A stretch of 64,000 bases of DNA from a bacterium. GTDB lineage: Bacteria; UBA10199; DSSB01. Of this stretch, positions 16,474 to 25,563 are shown in pieces (the first letter of the stretch is position 1; each line of letters begins with the position of its first letter). The stretch is from contig DATEDP010000134.1 in the NCBI GenBank assembly GCA_035281585.1, forward strand, positions 1-64,000, in the 5' to 3' direction. Both the position numbers and the translations under genes were made by a program. The notes below the pieces were generated by a model. The model ran no database searches, had not been told where the DNA came from, and worked only from the letters and a program-made list of their open reading frames with translations.

Positions 16474-19209
16474 ATGCCAAACGCTGTTGAAAAACTCCCC
16501 CTCAAAACCCTGGCCGAAACCTCGCCGAAGTACCTCACCGACGAGCTGATTCCCTTCAAGATCGGTTCCGACGTCACCACCTCGGTCAAGGAATACCTCC
16601 AGAATTGCCGGACCACCCTGGTCCGCAAGATGGAGGAGGGCACGCCGATGGACCGGATCGTCCGGCTCCAGAGCCTAATGACCGACAAGATGGTGGTCGA
16701 CCTCTACAAGTACGCTTTCGAGCAGAGCCAGGCCGAGGGCGTCTTGCCGATTCCCTTGGCCCTCTTCGCCCTGGGCGGCTACGGCCGGGCCGAGCTCAAC
16801 CTTTATTCCGACATCGATTTGCTCTTCCTCTATGAAGGCAAGGCCGGCAACCGGCTCGAGGCCGTCACCAAGAAGATGCTCTATCCCTTCTGGGACGCCG
16901 GGGCCGAGCTGGGCTACGCGATCCGCACGATGGGTGACTGCAAGAAGGTGATGAAGGAAGACATCCGGGCGATGAGCTCGATGATCGACGCCCGCTTCCT
17001 GGCCGGCGACCGCGAGTTGGCCGCCAAGTTTTTGGAGTTCCTCGAAAGCAAGTTCGCCTCGTCCCGGGCCCTCAGTCAATTCGTCGAGGCCAAGTCCAAG
17101 GAAACCCAAGAGCGGGTGAAGCGCTTCGGCTCCTCGGTCTACATGCTCGAGCCCAATCTCAAGGAGAGCGAGGGCGGGCTGCGCGATTGGCATTTGCTGC
17201 GTTACTACGCCCGGATCGCCCTCAAGACGCCGGCGATCTCGGAGTGGGTGCGCAGGGAGCTGATTTCCGAGGAGGAGGCCGATGGCCTGCGCCGGGCCCT
17301 CGATTTCCTTTGGGCGGTGCGCAACCGGCTCCACGCCAAGGTCGGGCGCTGCATGGACCAGCTCACCTTCGAGGTCCAGGAGCCGATCGCCGCCGAGCTG
17401 GGTTTTCAGGACGCGCTGGGGACCCGCGGGGTCGAGAAGTTCCGCCAAACCTATTACAGCCACGCCGCCAACCTGCACCGGCTGCTTTCCGAAGTGACCC
17501 GGCGCTTGCTCAAGCCGCCGGACTCGCTGCTCCAGCTCATCAAGCGGCGGCTCAAGACCAGCCTCAACGATTTTTTTTACAACATCGACGACGTGGTGGT
17601 GCCCAAGGACTATGCCGAGCTTGAGAAGAACCCGGTCGAGTTCCTCCGCGCTTTCCATCTGGCCCAGTTCCAGAAATTGGGCGTCAACGAGGACCTGAAA
17701 TCCTTCATCGGCCGCCGGCTCTATTTGGTCGACGACGTCTACCGCCGCAATCCCGAAGTCAACGCGATGTTGAAGGAGATGTTCTCGGATTTGGGCGGGA
17801 TCGGGAAGAGCCTGAAGGAGATGCACGATTGCCGCTTCCTGGGCGCGATCCTGCCGGAGTTCGGCGACATCCTCTTTCAGACCCAGCACGACGTCTATCA
17901 CATCTACACCGTCGACACCCACTCGATCTACGCGGTGAACGAGCTCTCCAAGCTGATGAACGGCGAGTACGACGAGGCCTTCCCGCTTTTCAAGCAAACC
18001 ATGCTCGAGCTGAAGCGGTCGGACCTGCTGGCCTTCAGCGTCCTGTTCCACGACATCGGGAAAGGGAAGGGCGGCAATCACTCCGAGAAGGGCGCCGAGA
18101 TCGCTCAGAATGTCCTCCAGCGGATGGGCTACCCCGAGGCCGACATCGCCGAGGTCGAATTCCAGGTGCGCTCCCACTTGCTGATGCCGCACCTTTCGCA
18201 GCGGCGGGACCTCGAGGACTACAACTTGATCTCGGCCTTCGCCCGCTCGATGGAAACGCTGGACCGCTTGGGCATGCTCTTCGTTCTGACCTGGGCCGAC
18301 ATCCGGGCCGTCGGCCCCGACGTCTGGACGCCTTGGAAGGGGAACCTGCTCCAAGACCTCTATTTAAAGACCCGCCGGGTGATCGAATCCGGCGACTTCA
18401 GCCCCGAGCGGGCCCTGACCTTAATGAAGCAGGCCAAGCAGAAGATCCTGGGCATGGCCGGCGAGACCGACACCAAGGCCCTGAAGGCCTACCTCGACGG
18501 CATGCCGCCGCGCTATTTTTTGGCCAATTCGGCGACCGCCATCCTCGGCCACTTCGAGACCGTCCAGCACCGGCCGGCCGACGGCTTTTTGCTCACCTCC
18601 CAGAACGACCTTGGCGAGCGGGTCAACCGCATCTTGATTGACACCGTGAACACCCAGCGGCTCTTCGAGCAGGTCACCGGGGTGATGGCCGCCAACCAGG
18701 TCAACATTCTGGCTTTCGAGCAGTTCTTCAGCTCCAGTGGCGAGGCCCTGCTGCTCTTGAAGGTCACCGATCACCGCGGCCTCCCGATCGAGGAAGAGCG
18801 GAAGATCGACACCCTGCGTCGCGATCTCCGCGAAGTGGTTCAGGGCAAGGTCCCGATGGAGCGCTATTCCCAGCTCCATCAGGGCCAGCTCTACCTCGGT
18901 CGCCGCCCCTCGGGCGGCCGGCCGCCCCGGGTCGAGATCGACAACGACGTTTCGGCCTACTACACGGTCATCGACGTCTACGCTAACGACCGGGTCGGCA
19001 TCCTCCACGATATCGCCCGGGTCATCCGCTCCCTGGGCCTCTACATCGAGGTCTCCAAGATCTCGACCAAGGTCGACCAGGTCGCCGACGTCTTCTACGT
19101 GAAGGACATTTTCGGGCATAAGATCACGGATTCCCGGAAGGTTCAGGGCATCAAGAAGGCCTTGCTGGAGGGGCTGGCCGAAGCTCCCAAGGAGGCGGCC
19201 GGTGCCTAA
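16474..19209 (+). CDS. glnD: [Protein-PII] uridylyltransferase / uridylyl-removing enzyme GlnD
   Basis: 911-residue bifunctional nitrogen sensor that uridylylates PII when glutamine is low and reverses this when it is high. The nucleotidyltransferase motif GGYGRAEL..YSDIDLLFLY starts at residue 101. The UR activity corresponds to the HD domain with FHDIGKG (H526/D527). Two ACT domains follow, from about residue 700 and from 829 (YYTVIDVYANDRVGILHDIA), which bind glutamine. I took ATG 16474; the frame upstream runs through repeat copy 1. GGGGAGGG from the repeat serves as Shine-Dalgarno. No PII gene is in the window. Confidence 0.96.
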   Translation: MPNAVEKLPLKTLAETSPKYLTDELIPFKIGSDVTTSVKEYLQNCRTTLVRKMEEGTPMDRIVRLQSLMTDKMVVDLYKYAFEQSQAEGVLPIPLALFALGGYGRAELNLYSDIDLLFLYEGKAGNRLEAVTKKMLYPFWDAGAELGYAIRTMGDCKKVMKEDIRAMSSMIDARFLAGDRELAAKFLEFLESKFASSRALSQFVEAKSKETQERVKRFGSSVYMLEPNLKESEGGLRDWHLLRYYARIALKTPAISEWVRRELISEEEADGLRRALDFLWAVRNRLHAKVGRCMDQLTFEVQEPIAAELGFQDALGTRGVEKFRQTYYSHAANLHRLLSEVTRRLLKPPDSLLQLIKRRLKTSLNDFFYNIDDVVVPKDYAELEKNPVEFLRAFHLAQFQKLGVNEDLKSFIGRRLYLVDDVYRRNPEVNAMLKEMFSDLGGIGKSLKEMHDCRFLGAILPEFGDILFQTQHDVYHIYTVDTHSIYAVNELSKLMNGEYDEAFPLFKQTMLELKRSDLLAFSVLFHDIGKGKGGNHSEKGAEIAQNVLQRMGYPEADIAEVEFQVRSHLLMPHLSQRRDLEDYNLISAFARSMETLDRLGMLFVLTWADIRAVGPDVWTPWKGNLLQDLYLKTRRVIESGDFSPERALTLMKQAKQKILGMAGETDTKALKAYLDGMPPRYFLANSATAILGHFETVQHRPADGFLLTSQNDLGERVNRILIDTVNTQRLFEQVTGVMAANQVNILAFEQFFSSSGEALLLLKVTDHRGLPIEEERKIDTLRRDLREVVQGKVPMERYSQLHQGQLYLGRRPSGGRPPRVEIDNDVSAYYTVIDVYANDRVGILHDIARVIRSLGLYIEVSKISTKVDQVADVFYVKDIFGHKITDSRKVQGIKKALLEGLAEAPKEAAGA

Positions 19210-19420
19210 CAAGGTCCTGGACGTCATTCTTTGGCTGGTCCTGTTCGCGGTGGTGGTCGGGCTTTTGGTCTGGCTGCGGATCCGGGAAAACCGTTATCTC
19301 AAGAAAAAGACCAAGGATGCCGTGCGGCCCCAGATTCGATTGGAAATCGAAGCCGAAAAAGAAGACACCCTGCGTCGAAAAAAGGCATTCCAGGACCGGC
19401 TCGACAAGTGGAAGCAATAA
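19202..19420 (+). CDS. Small single-span membrane protein, unknown function
   Basis: 72 residues from a GTG start overlapping the end of glnD by 8 bases. One N-terminal hydrophobic helix (about residues 6-25) is followed by a strongly charged Lys/Arg/Glu tail that is probably helical and cytoplasmic. No family recognised. The overlap with glnD and the preserved reading frame make it likely to be a real, coupled gene; a mere extension of open frame cannot be excluded. Confidence 0.5.
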   Translation: MPNKVLDVILWLVLFAVVVGLLVWLRIRENRYLKKKTKDAVRPQIRLEIEAEKEDTLRRKKAFQDRLDKWKQ

Positions 19421-19512
19421 ATCGTGTAAAATCTTGGTAACAGGGCGTTTTCCCGATTGCGGGGGCACAGGCTCGCTGGTATAGGCAAAATAAGAGCCAA
19501 CGAGCGTACACA

Positions 19513-19857
19513 ATGTCCCCCAAGATCAAGCTGTGCAAAGAACCGGGTTGCAATAATCAACAAACGACCTCGGGCTTTTGCCGCCTGCACTACCTCAAGA
19601 ATTGGAAAAAGCTCCAAGCCGACAAGAAGCGCAAGGCCGCCAAAAATCTGAACAAGTACATCGAGAGCATCGTGCGCAGCAATCCGGACCGGGCCCGGGA
19701 GAAGCTGCGGGACAATCTCCGCGACGAGATGTCGCTGGAGAAATCGATGGAAGAAGTGTTCTACGGCGATTCGGTCCGCGAGATGATGGCCGACCTGGGC
19801 TATCGAGAAGATCTTGACAAGATGATCGTATCCATTCAAGTCGACGAGGATTTCTAA
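19513..19857 (+). CDS. Small putative zinc-binding protein
   Basis: 114 residues. The N-terminus has a compact Cys/His cluster, C-x4-C-x8-C-x2-H (CKEPGCNN...GFCRLHY, residues 8-26), typical of a small zinc knuckle. A basic helix and then an acidic, Glu/Asp-rich helical tail follow. The pattern recalls short hypothetical proteins in deltaproteobacteria but I do not recognise a named family. It stands alone between glnD's small partner and lysC. Nucleic-acid or protein binding is possible; no enzymatic motif is present. Confidence 0.65.
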   Translation: MSPKIKLCKEPGCNNQQTTSGFCRLHYLKNWKKLQADKKRKAAKNLNKYIESIVRSNPDRAREKLRDNLRDEMSLEKSMEEVFYGDSVREMMADLGYREDLDKMIVSIQVDEDF

Positions 19858-19858
19858 T

Positions 19859-19884
19859 TAGCGGGGCTGAAGCCCCTGGCTACA
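19859..19884. repeat. Short palindromic repeat (GCGGGGCTGAAGCCCC type)
   Basis: GCGGGGCTGAAGCCCC followed by TGGCTAC, a short imperfect palindrome of a type dispersed in many genomes, lies between the zinc-knuckle gene and lysC. Confidence 0.45.
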
Positions 19885-19890
19885 TAATTT

Positions 19891-21108
19891 ATGTCCCTCG
19901 TCGTCCAAAAATACGGCGGAACTTCCGTCGGTAACATCGAACGCATTAAAAACGTCGCCAGCCGGGTGATCCGGGAGCGGGAGAAGGGCCACCAGATGGT
20001 GGTCGTGGTCAGCGCCATGTCCGGCGAGACCAATCGGCTCGTCGCCTTCAGCAAGGCGATCATGGATCCGCCCGAAGGCCGGGAATACGACGTCTTGGTT
20101 TCGACCGGCGAGCAGGTCACCATCGCCCTTTTGGCCCTGGCCATCCAGAGCATGGGGGTGCCGGCGGTCAGCTATCTCGGCCATCAGGTCCGCATCCTGA
20201 CCGACGACGCCTTCAGCAAGGCCCGGATCCGGTCCATCGATTCGGATCGAATCCATCGCGACTTGAAGGACGGCAAGGTGGTCGTGGTGGCCGGCTTTCA
20301 GGGGGTGGACGAGAAGGGCAACCTGACCACCCTCGGCCGCGGCGGCTCCGACACCACCGCGGTGGCGATCGCGGCCGCGCTCAAGGCCGACGCCTGCGAG
20401 ATTTACACCGACGTCGACGGGGTCTACACCACTGACCCCAACGTCGTCCCCGAGGCCCGCAAGATCGACCGCATTTCCTACGAGGAAATGCTGGAGATGG
20501 CCTCCACTGGCGCCAAAGTATTACAGATTCGGTCCGTAGAACTGGCCGCCAAATACCAGGTGCCGGTCGAGGTTCGATCCTCGTTCAACGACAATCCCGG
20601 CACTTGGGTGACCAAGGAGGAAACTCAGATGGAAAGCCGCATGGTAACCGGCGTCAGCTATCAAAAAGACGAGGCCAAGATCGCGGTCCGCCAGGTGCCG
20701 GACAAGCCGGGCATCGCCGGCCGGATCTTCGGGCCGATCTCCGACGCCAACGTCAACGTCGACATGATCGTCCAGAACATCAGCTCCGAGGGCACCACCG
20801 ACCTGACTTTCACCGTCCCCAAGAGCGACCTCAAGCGGGCCCTGGCCATCATCGAGAAGGTGGCCGCCGAGATCGGCGCCAAGAAGGTCGAATCCAGCGA
20901 GAACATCGCCAAGGTCTCGGTCATTGGCATCGGGATGCGCTCCCATGCCGGCATCGCCAGCAAGATGTTCACGACCCTTGCCCAGGAGAACATCAATATC
21001 CAGATGATCTCCACCTCCGAGATCAAGATCTCGATCATCGTGGACGAGAAGTACACCGAGCTGGCGGTTCGCGTCCTCCATGACGCCTTCGAGCTCGACA
21101 AGAAATAG
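19891..21108 (+). CDS. lysC: Aspartate kinase
   Basis: 405-residue enzyme phosphorylating aspartate, the entry step to lysine, threonine and methionine. The amino-acid kinase domain starts with [11 protein letters not shown] (residues 6-15) and contains [13 protein letters not shown]. Two C-terminal ACT domains (from ~265 and ~345) are expected to give feedback inhibition. An internal in-frame ATG at codon 247, behind a strong Shine-Dalgarno, matches the separate beta-subunit start known for the alpha2beta2 aspartokinases of Bacillus and Corynebacterium. hom and thrC lie about 10 kb downstream. Confidence 0.96.
   Translation: MSLVVQKYGGTSVGNIERIKNVASRVIREREKGHQMVVVVSAMSGETNRLVAFSKAIMDPPEGREYDVLVSTGEQVTIALLALAIQSMGVPAVSYLGHQVRILTDDAFSKARIRSIDSDRIHRDLKDGKVVVVAGFQGVDEKGNLTTLGRGGSDTTAVAIAAALKADACEIYTDVDGVYTTDPNVVPEARKIDRISYEEMLEMASTGAKVLQIRSVELAAKYQVPVEVRSSFNDNPGTWVTKEETQMESRMVTGVSYQKDEAKIAVRQVPDKPGIAGRIFGPISDANVNVDMIVQNISSEGTTDLTFTVPKSDLKRALAIIEKVAAEIGAKKVESSENIAKVSVIGIGMRSHAGIASKMFTTLAQENINIQMISTSEIKISIIVDEKYTELAVRVLHDAFELDKK
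20614..20631 (+). promoter_or_regulatory. Internal ribosome-binding site and start for a LysC beta subunit
   Basis: AAGGAGG at 20614-20620 is eight bases upstream of in-frame ATG 20629-20631 (Met247 of LysC). Starting there gives a 159-residue protein beginning MESRMVTGV and containing only the ACT domains. This is the layout of the known beta subunit. Confidence 0.65.
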
Positions 21109-21132
21109 TAGGGGCGCCCCTTGCGGGTGCCC
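21108..21132. repeat. Half copy of GTAGGGGC repeat (family B)
   Basis: GTAGGGGCGCCCCTTGCGGG directly abuts the lysC stop codon; it corresponds to the left arm of the longer copies at 32979, 47844 and 50886. Confidence 0.6.
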
Positions 21133-21140
21133 GGTGCACA

Positions 21141-22727
21141 ATGCCCGTTAAACCGGAAAAAAAATCAGTCACCCTCTACGACACGACCCTGCGCGACGGC
21201 TCCCAGGGCGAAGAGATCTCCTTTACCGTCGAGGACAAGCTGCGCATCGCCGAGAAGCTCGACGAGCTGGGCATCGACTATATCGAGGCCGGCTGGCCCG
21301 GCTCCAACCCCAAGGACGTCGAGTTCTTCCGGAAGGCGCCGAGCCTCAAGTTGAAGCATGCCAAGATCACCGCCTTCGGCTCGACCCGCCATGCCAGCAA
21401 GACCCCGGGCAAGGACGAGAACCTCAAGGCGCTGCTCGACTCCGAGACTCCGGTGGTCACCATCTTCGGCAAGTCCTGGGACTTCCACGTCCATGACGCC
21501 CTCAAGGTCGGCCTCAACCAGAACCTCGAGCTCATCGCCGACTCGCTGCAATTCTTGAAGAAGCGGGTGAACGAGGTGATCTATGACGCCGAGCATTTCT
21601 TCGACGGCTTCAAGGCCAACCCCGAATACGCGATGAAGACGCTGGAGGCCGCCCGTCAGGGCGGCGCCGACTTGATCGTCCTCTGCGACACCAACGGCGG
21701 GACCTTGCCCGATGAGGTCGAGCGGATCTTCCGCCAGGTCCAGCGGATGCAGCCCGGCAGCTATGGCGCCCATTGCCATAACGATTGCGAGGTCGGCGTC
21801 GCCAACTCGCTGGCCGCGGTCCGGGCCGGCGCGGTCCAGGTTCACGGCACGATCAACGGCTTCGGCGAGCGCTGCGGCAACGCCAACCTGGTTTCGATCA
21901 TCCCCAATCTCCAATTGAAGATGGGGATCGCGGTGGTTCCGCCCAAGCAATTGACCCGGCTGCAGGAGGTTTCCCATTTCGTCAGCGAGCTGGCCAACCT
22001 CAAGCCCGACACCCATCAGCCCTACGTCGGCCAGAGCGCCTTCGCCCACAAAGGCGGCATCCACGTCAGCGCGGTCCAGAAGAATCCCAAGACCTACGAG
22101 CACGTCGAGCCCGAGGCCGTCGGCAACCGCCGCCGCATTTTGCTCAGCGACTTGTCGGGCACCAGCAACGTCCTGCACAAGGCCGAGGAGTTCGGCCTCG
22201 ACCTCGACCGCAAGGACCCGCTGGTCAAGCAGCTGGTCAAGGACCTGAAGGAATTGGAGAACCAGGGCTACGAGTTCGAGGGCGCCGAGGCCAGCTTCGA
22301 GATCCTGATGAAGAAGGCGATGGGGAAATATAAAAATTTCTTCAAGCTCATCGGTTTCCGGGTGCTCGACGAAAAGCTCACCCATGACGATCCGCCCCAC
22401 GCCGAGGCCACCATCCAGCTCGAGGTCGACGGCAAGATCGAGCACACCGCGGCCCTCGGCCGCGGCCCGATCAATGCGCTGGACAACGCCCTGCGCCGGG
22501 CGCTGGAGCGCTTCTTTCCCCAAATCCGCGAGGTCCAGCTCATCGACTACAAGGTTCGGGTCCTGCCCAGCGACAGCGGCACCGGGTCTAAGGTCCGAGT
22601 GCTGATCGAGTCGACCGACGGCAAGCGCAAGTGGGGCACGGTCGGCGTCCATGAGAACATCATCCAAGCCAGCTGGATGGCCTTGGTCGATTCGCTCGAA
22701 TACAAGCTGATGGAAAAATCCCGCTAA
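21141..22727 (+). CDS. cimA: (R)-citramalate synthase
   Basis: 528-residue DRE-TIM enzyme of the CimA type, condensing pyruvate with acetyl-CoA to citramalate and so opening the threonine-independent isoleucine route. The metal-binding [11 protein letters not shown] is at residues 14-24; HCHNDCEVG and [12 protein letters not shown] follow in the barrel. The C-terminal ~130 residues form the allosteric LeuA dimer domain. Length and the [13 protein letters not shown] segment separate it from 2-isopropylmalate synthase. It follows lysC closely and may share its transcript. Confidence 0.94.
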   Translation: MPVKPEKKSVTLYDTTLRDGSQGEEISFTVEDKLRIAEKLDELGIDYIEAGWPGSNPKDVEFFRKAPSLKLKHAKITAFGSTRHASKTPGKDENLKALLDSETPVVTIFGKSWDFHVHDALKVGLNQNLELIADSLQFLKKRVNEVIYDAEHFFDGFKANPEYAMKTLEAARQGGADLIVLCDTNGGTLPDEVERIFRQVQRMQPGSYGAHCHNDCEVGVANSLAAVRAGAVQVHGTINGFGERCGNANLVSIIPNLQLKMGIAVVPPKQLTRLQEVSHFVSELANLKPDTHQPYVGQSAFAHKGGIHVSAVQKNPKTYEHVEPEAVGNRRRILLSDLSGTSNVLHKAEEFGLDLDRKDPLVKQLVKDLKELENQGYEFEGAEASFEILMKKAMGKYKNFFKLIGFRVLDEKLTHDDPPHAEATIQLEVDGKIEHTAALGRGPINALDNALRRALERFFPQIREVQLIDYKVRVLPSDSGTGSKVRVLIESTDGKRKWGTVGVHENIIQASWMALVDSLEYKLMEKSR

Positions 22728-22922
22728 ATCCCAGCAAATCTCGGTATTTATCAAGAGAGGCGCAACTCGGAGCCCTATTGTAGCCGATAATCCAGGTGGG
22801 AAGGGGCTCGCCCGAGAGCTGGACCTTCTCGTCCCGCCTCCGGCGAAACCACTCCAAAACCTGGTGTTATGAACCGCAAGGCCGCACTTCCGCCTGCGGT
22901 GTATGGGATGAAGGGAAAAATC

Positions 22923-25265
22923 ATGAAACGCTTTCTCCAAGCGGCCGCCGTGGCTGTATCGGTGGTCTATGCCGCGCTCGCGGCCGCGGCCATCAGCTTC
23001 GACGGGCCCAAGATCACCGACTCGAAGATCGACGGACCCGGCGATTTCGCCGTCTATCAATTCATTGGCAACGACAAGGTCGACGCCGCGGTTCCCCAAT
23101 TGCGGAAGGTCTGGGGCCTCGACAACAAGAACAACTGGGCCAGCGTCGCGCCCAACACTTACTTCAACCAAAACGCCCACACCGACGGCGGCTACAATCG
23201 CCAGATCGTCGCCGGTCAGTTCGACGGCGACGCCGGCGTCCGCGACTTGCTGGTCGCCGACGATAGCGTGCTCCATCTTTGCTACAACTACAGCGGCGGC
23301 GCTTGCGGCGCCGAGTCCGATCCGATTCCGGTGAAGATCGACGAGGAGCGCTACCTGCGGATCTGGGCGGTCGGCGTGGCCGACTTCAACGGCGACGGCA
23401 AGGACGACGTGGCCGTCATCGGCTACGAGCCGAAATCCTGGGTCGGCTACCTGGCGGTCTTCGCCGGCAGCGGCGCCGGCGGCGCCAACCCGCTGGGCGT
23501 CCCTTATTATTTGAAGGACATCAAGAACGGCATCCCGCTTTCGCTGGCCATCGGCCAATTCGGCGGCGACGCCAAGCTCGACCTGGTGGTGGCGACGATG
23601 ACCGGCAACCAAGCGCTGGAAGACGGCGCCTTCGGCAACACCTTCATCAACGGCGGCGCCGGCTTCACGCTGACCGACCACACTTTCGAATTCCCGAAGA
23701 AGGAGTGCTACCACCCGAGCGGCTTGATCGCCTACGATCCCGACGGGGCCGGCAACAGCGACTTGCTGCTGACCTGCTATGACTTCTACGAGACCGGCTG
23801 CAACATTACCGAAACGACCGCCGCCGCCGGCGATGGGCCGATCGGCGCCTGCTACGCGATCTACGGCAGCGGCCCGGTGATCTCGCTCAAGAACAGCGGC
23901 GACGGCAGCTCTTTCGCGGTTCAGCAAACTTTAACGGACCTCAAATTCCCCTATACTTCGACGGTCGGGGATTATGACGGCGATTCGAAGCTCGACGTGG
24001 CGGTGGCCTCGAACGGCGGCCAGAGCGTCGTGACCTTCGTCGGCACCGGGCCTTTCCAGGTCGACGTCGCTTCGCGCAACGACATCGCGACTTTGAGCTA
24101 CAAGCCCAAGTTCATCCAGACCCACGACATGAACGGCGATACCTTGCCCGACCTCATCCTGAGCGCCGATCAAGTCGAGTTTCCGGTGCAAGAGCCCCAG
24201 GTCGTCGGCATCGCCGACACCGTCATCGGCTGGGACCGCTTCGACAGCCTGACTTACCGGGCGGCGGCCGCGATCGGCGGCACTTACTACAGCGGCGACT
24301 ATGGAGCTTACGCCCAGGACGTCAGCGCCTCGAATTTCGCCGAGTTCAGCGGCTTCCGCAGCTACGCGAGCGAGAGTCCGAACCATTCGACTCACCAATA
24401 CTTGGTCAATGCCGAGGGCCCGACCAGCTCGGTCCTGGTCACCGACCGGACCGACCTCGCGGTCGCGACCCATCCGCTCGGCGAAGTCGGGGTCGACCAG
24501 GCCCTGCCGACCGACGGCGTGCTGGTTCTGATCAACCACCGTCCGACCGTCTCGATTGAGGATCCGGAATGCGGCGGCGGCGAGATCGATTACCGTTGCA
24601 CCGCTTCGGAAGGGCGGACCATCGTCGAATGCAGTTTCGCCAGCTCCGACTCGAGCCTAAGCTCAACGCCGGCCGTGGCGGGCCCCGGCGGCAAGGAATG
24701 GACCGGCCAAGTCACTTTGCCCAATGACCAGGGCGTCCACAGCTTCACCGTCACGGCCAAGGACGACCTCGGCACGGTCCATACCGGCGAGTTCACCGTC
24801 GACTACAGCAAATGCCCGGGCAGCGGTGGGAATGCCTGCCCGGCCAAGCCGATCGAGAAGCAGCTCTCGCCCAAGGACCCGGTGATGATCTGCGCCTTCG
24901 AATCGGACCCCAACCTGGCCGCCCTCAACAGCGGCAAGGTGGTGACCTGGACCCAGGTCGGCGAGGAGGGCGGCTTGGACGTCAGCCTGCTGACCGTCCA
25001 AGGCCAATGCTTGGTCGGCCCCAAGGTCCCGCTCTCCTTCGAGCAAAACCGGACGATCGAGCTCAAGTATAGCGTCGAGCCGGACGGGCCCAAGGACTGC
25101 CCGGCCCGGATGGTCTATCCCAAGGCCGTTGTCGAGGGATCCGGCCTGCTGAGCTGCAGCCTGAGCGAGTCGGCGCCGCGCTCGACCGCGTTGGGTTTGC
25201 TGGCAATGACGCTGCTCGGCGGCGCGGCGTGGCTCGGTCTTCGCCGCGATCGCGTCGATGAATAA
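22923..25265 (+). CDS. Secreted FG-GAP/VCBS repeat protein with MYXO-CTERM-like tail
   Basis: 780 residues. Signal peptide about 1-22 (ending AALAAAA), then about six FG-GAP/VCBS units with Asp-rich calcium loops such as DFNGDGKDD, DYDGDSKLD and DMNGDTLPD; these normally build an extracellular beta-propeller. An Ig/cadherin-like segment (VSIEDPECGG...DYSK) and a Cys-containing domain follow. The C-terminus is EGSGLLSCSL, a hydrophobic helix and LRRDR, the same layout as the tail of the protein at 5452. ATG 22923 is preferred because AAGGGA precedes it and the signal peptide then starts correctly; a frame from 22869 is open but less likely. Surface protein, ligand unknown. Confidence 0.85.
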   Translation: MKRFLQAAAVAVSVVYAALAAAAISFDGPKITDSKIDGPGDFAVYQFIGNDKVDAAVPQLRKVWGLDNKNNWASVAPNTYFNQNAHTDGGYNRQIVAGQFDGDAGVRDLLVADDSVLHLCYNYSGGACGAESDPIPVKIDEERYLRIWAVGVADFNGDGKDDVAVIGYEPKSWVGYLAVFAGSGAGGANPLGVPYYLKDIKNGIPLSLAIGQFGGDAKLDLVVATMTGNQALEDGAFGNTFINGGAGFTLTDHTFEFPKKECYHPSGLIAYDPDGAGNSDLLLTCYDFYETGCNITETTAAAGDGPIGACYAIYGSGPVISLKNSGDGSSFAVQQTLTDLKFPYTSTVGDYDGDSKLDVAVASNGGQSVVTFVGTGPFQVDVASRNDIATLSYKPKFIQTHDMNGDTLPDLILSADQVEFPVQEPQVVGIADTVIGWDRFDSLTYRAAAAIGGTYYSGDYGAYAQDVSASNFAEFSGFRSYASESPNHSTHQYLVNAEGPTSSVLVTDRTDLAVATHPLGEVGVDQALPTDGVLVLINHRPTVSIEDPECGGGEIDYRCTASEGRTIVECSFASSDSSLSSTPAVAGPGGKEWTGQVTLPNDQGVHSFTVTAKDDLGTVHTGEFTVDYSKCPGSGGNACPAKPIEKQLSPKDPVMICAFESDPNLAALNSGKVVTWTQVGEEGGLDVSLLTVQGQCLVGPKVPLSFEQNRTIELKYSVEPDGPKDCPARMVYPKAVVEGSGLLSCSLSESAPRSTALGLLAMTLLGGAAWLGLRRDRVDE

Positions 25266-25291
25266 AGCCTAGACTCTGTTTTCGATGAAAC

Positions 25292-25330
25292 AAAAACTCC
25301 CTTCGCCTATCGGCGGAGGGAGTTTTTTTT
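25292..25330 (+). terminator. Rho-independent terminator after the FG-GAP protein
   Basis: AAAAACTCCCTTCGCC, TATC loop, GGCGGAGGGAG, then eight T residues. The stem tolerates one mismatch-type pair and is 27 bases past the stop. Confidence 0.9.
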
Positions 25331-25388
25331 CGGGCTTAAGTGAAGATAAAGAAGGGGGATTTTGTGGAATACTATTGTGTTTTTTTGT

Positions 25389-25417
25389 TTGACAGGGGCT
25401 AAGGTCGCGTTTACATT
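25389..25417 (+). promoter_or_regulatory. Candidate sigma-70 promoter for the OmpA-family gene
   Basis: A perfect TTGACA at 25389-25394 is separated by 17 bases from TACATT at 25412-25417 (four of six matches to TATAAT). The surrounding 230-base gap is much more A/T-rich than the rest of the window. A start just downstream would leave a ~140-base 5' leader before ATG 25564. Confidence 0.5.
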
Positions 25418-25563
25418 CCCGTCATCTTTTTGGTTAGAAGTGTCGTTCGTGTTTCCGCTGTCTGGGAAACGCGATCATAAAATATAAAGTTTTTGAAAAT
25501 TTTAAACGCTGTTAAACGACGTTTTTTTAGTGTCGAACTTCATCCTGGAAAGGGGATAGATGT

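Noticed and set aside
22756-22770. AGAGGCGCAACTCGG, resembling the opening of a lysine riboswitch, upstream of the FG-GAP gene
   Set aside because: The rest of the conserved lysine-riboswitch core cannot be found in the following 150 bases and the downstream gene is unrelated to lysine.
21165-23927. 920-codon minus-strand open frame
   Set aside because: Antisense to cimA and the FG-GAP gene; no recognisable domain.
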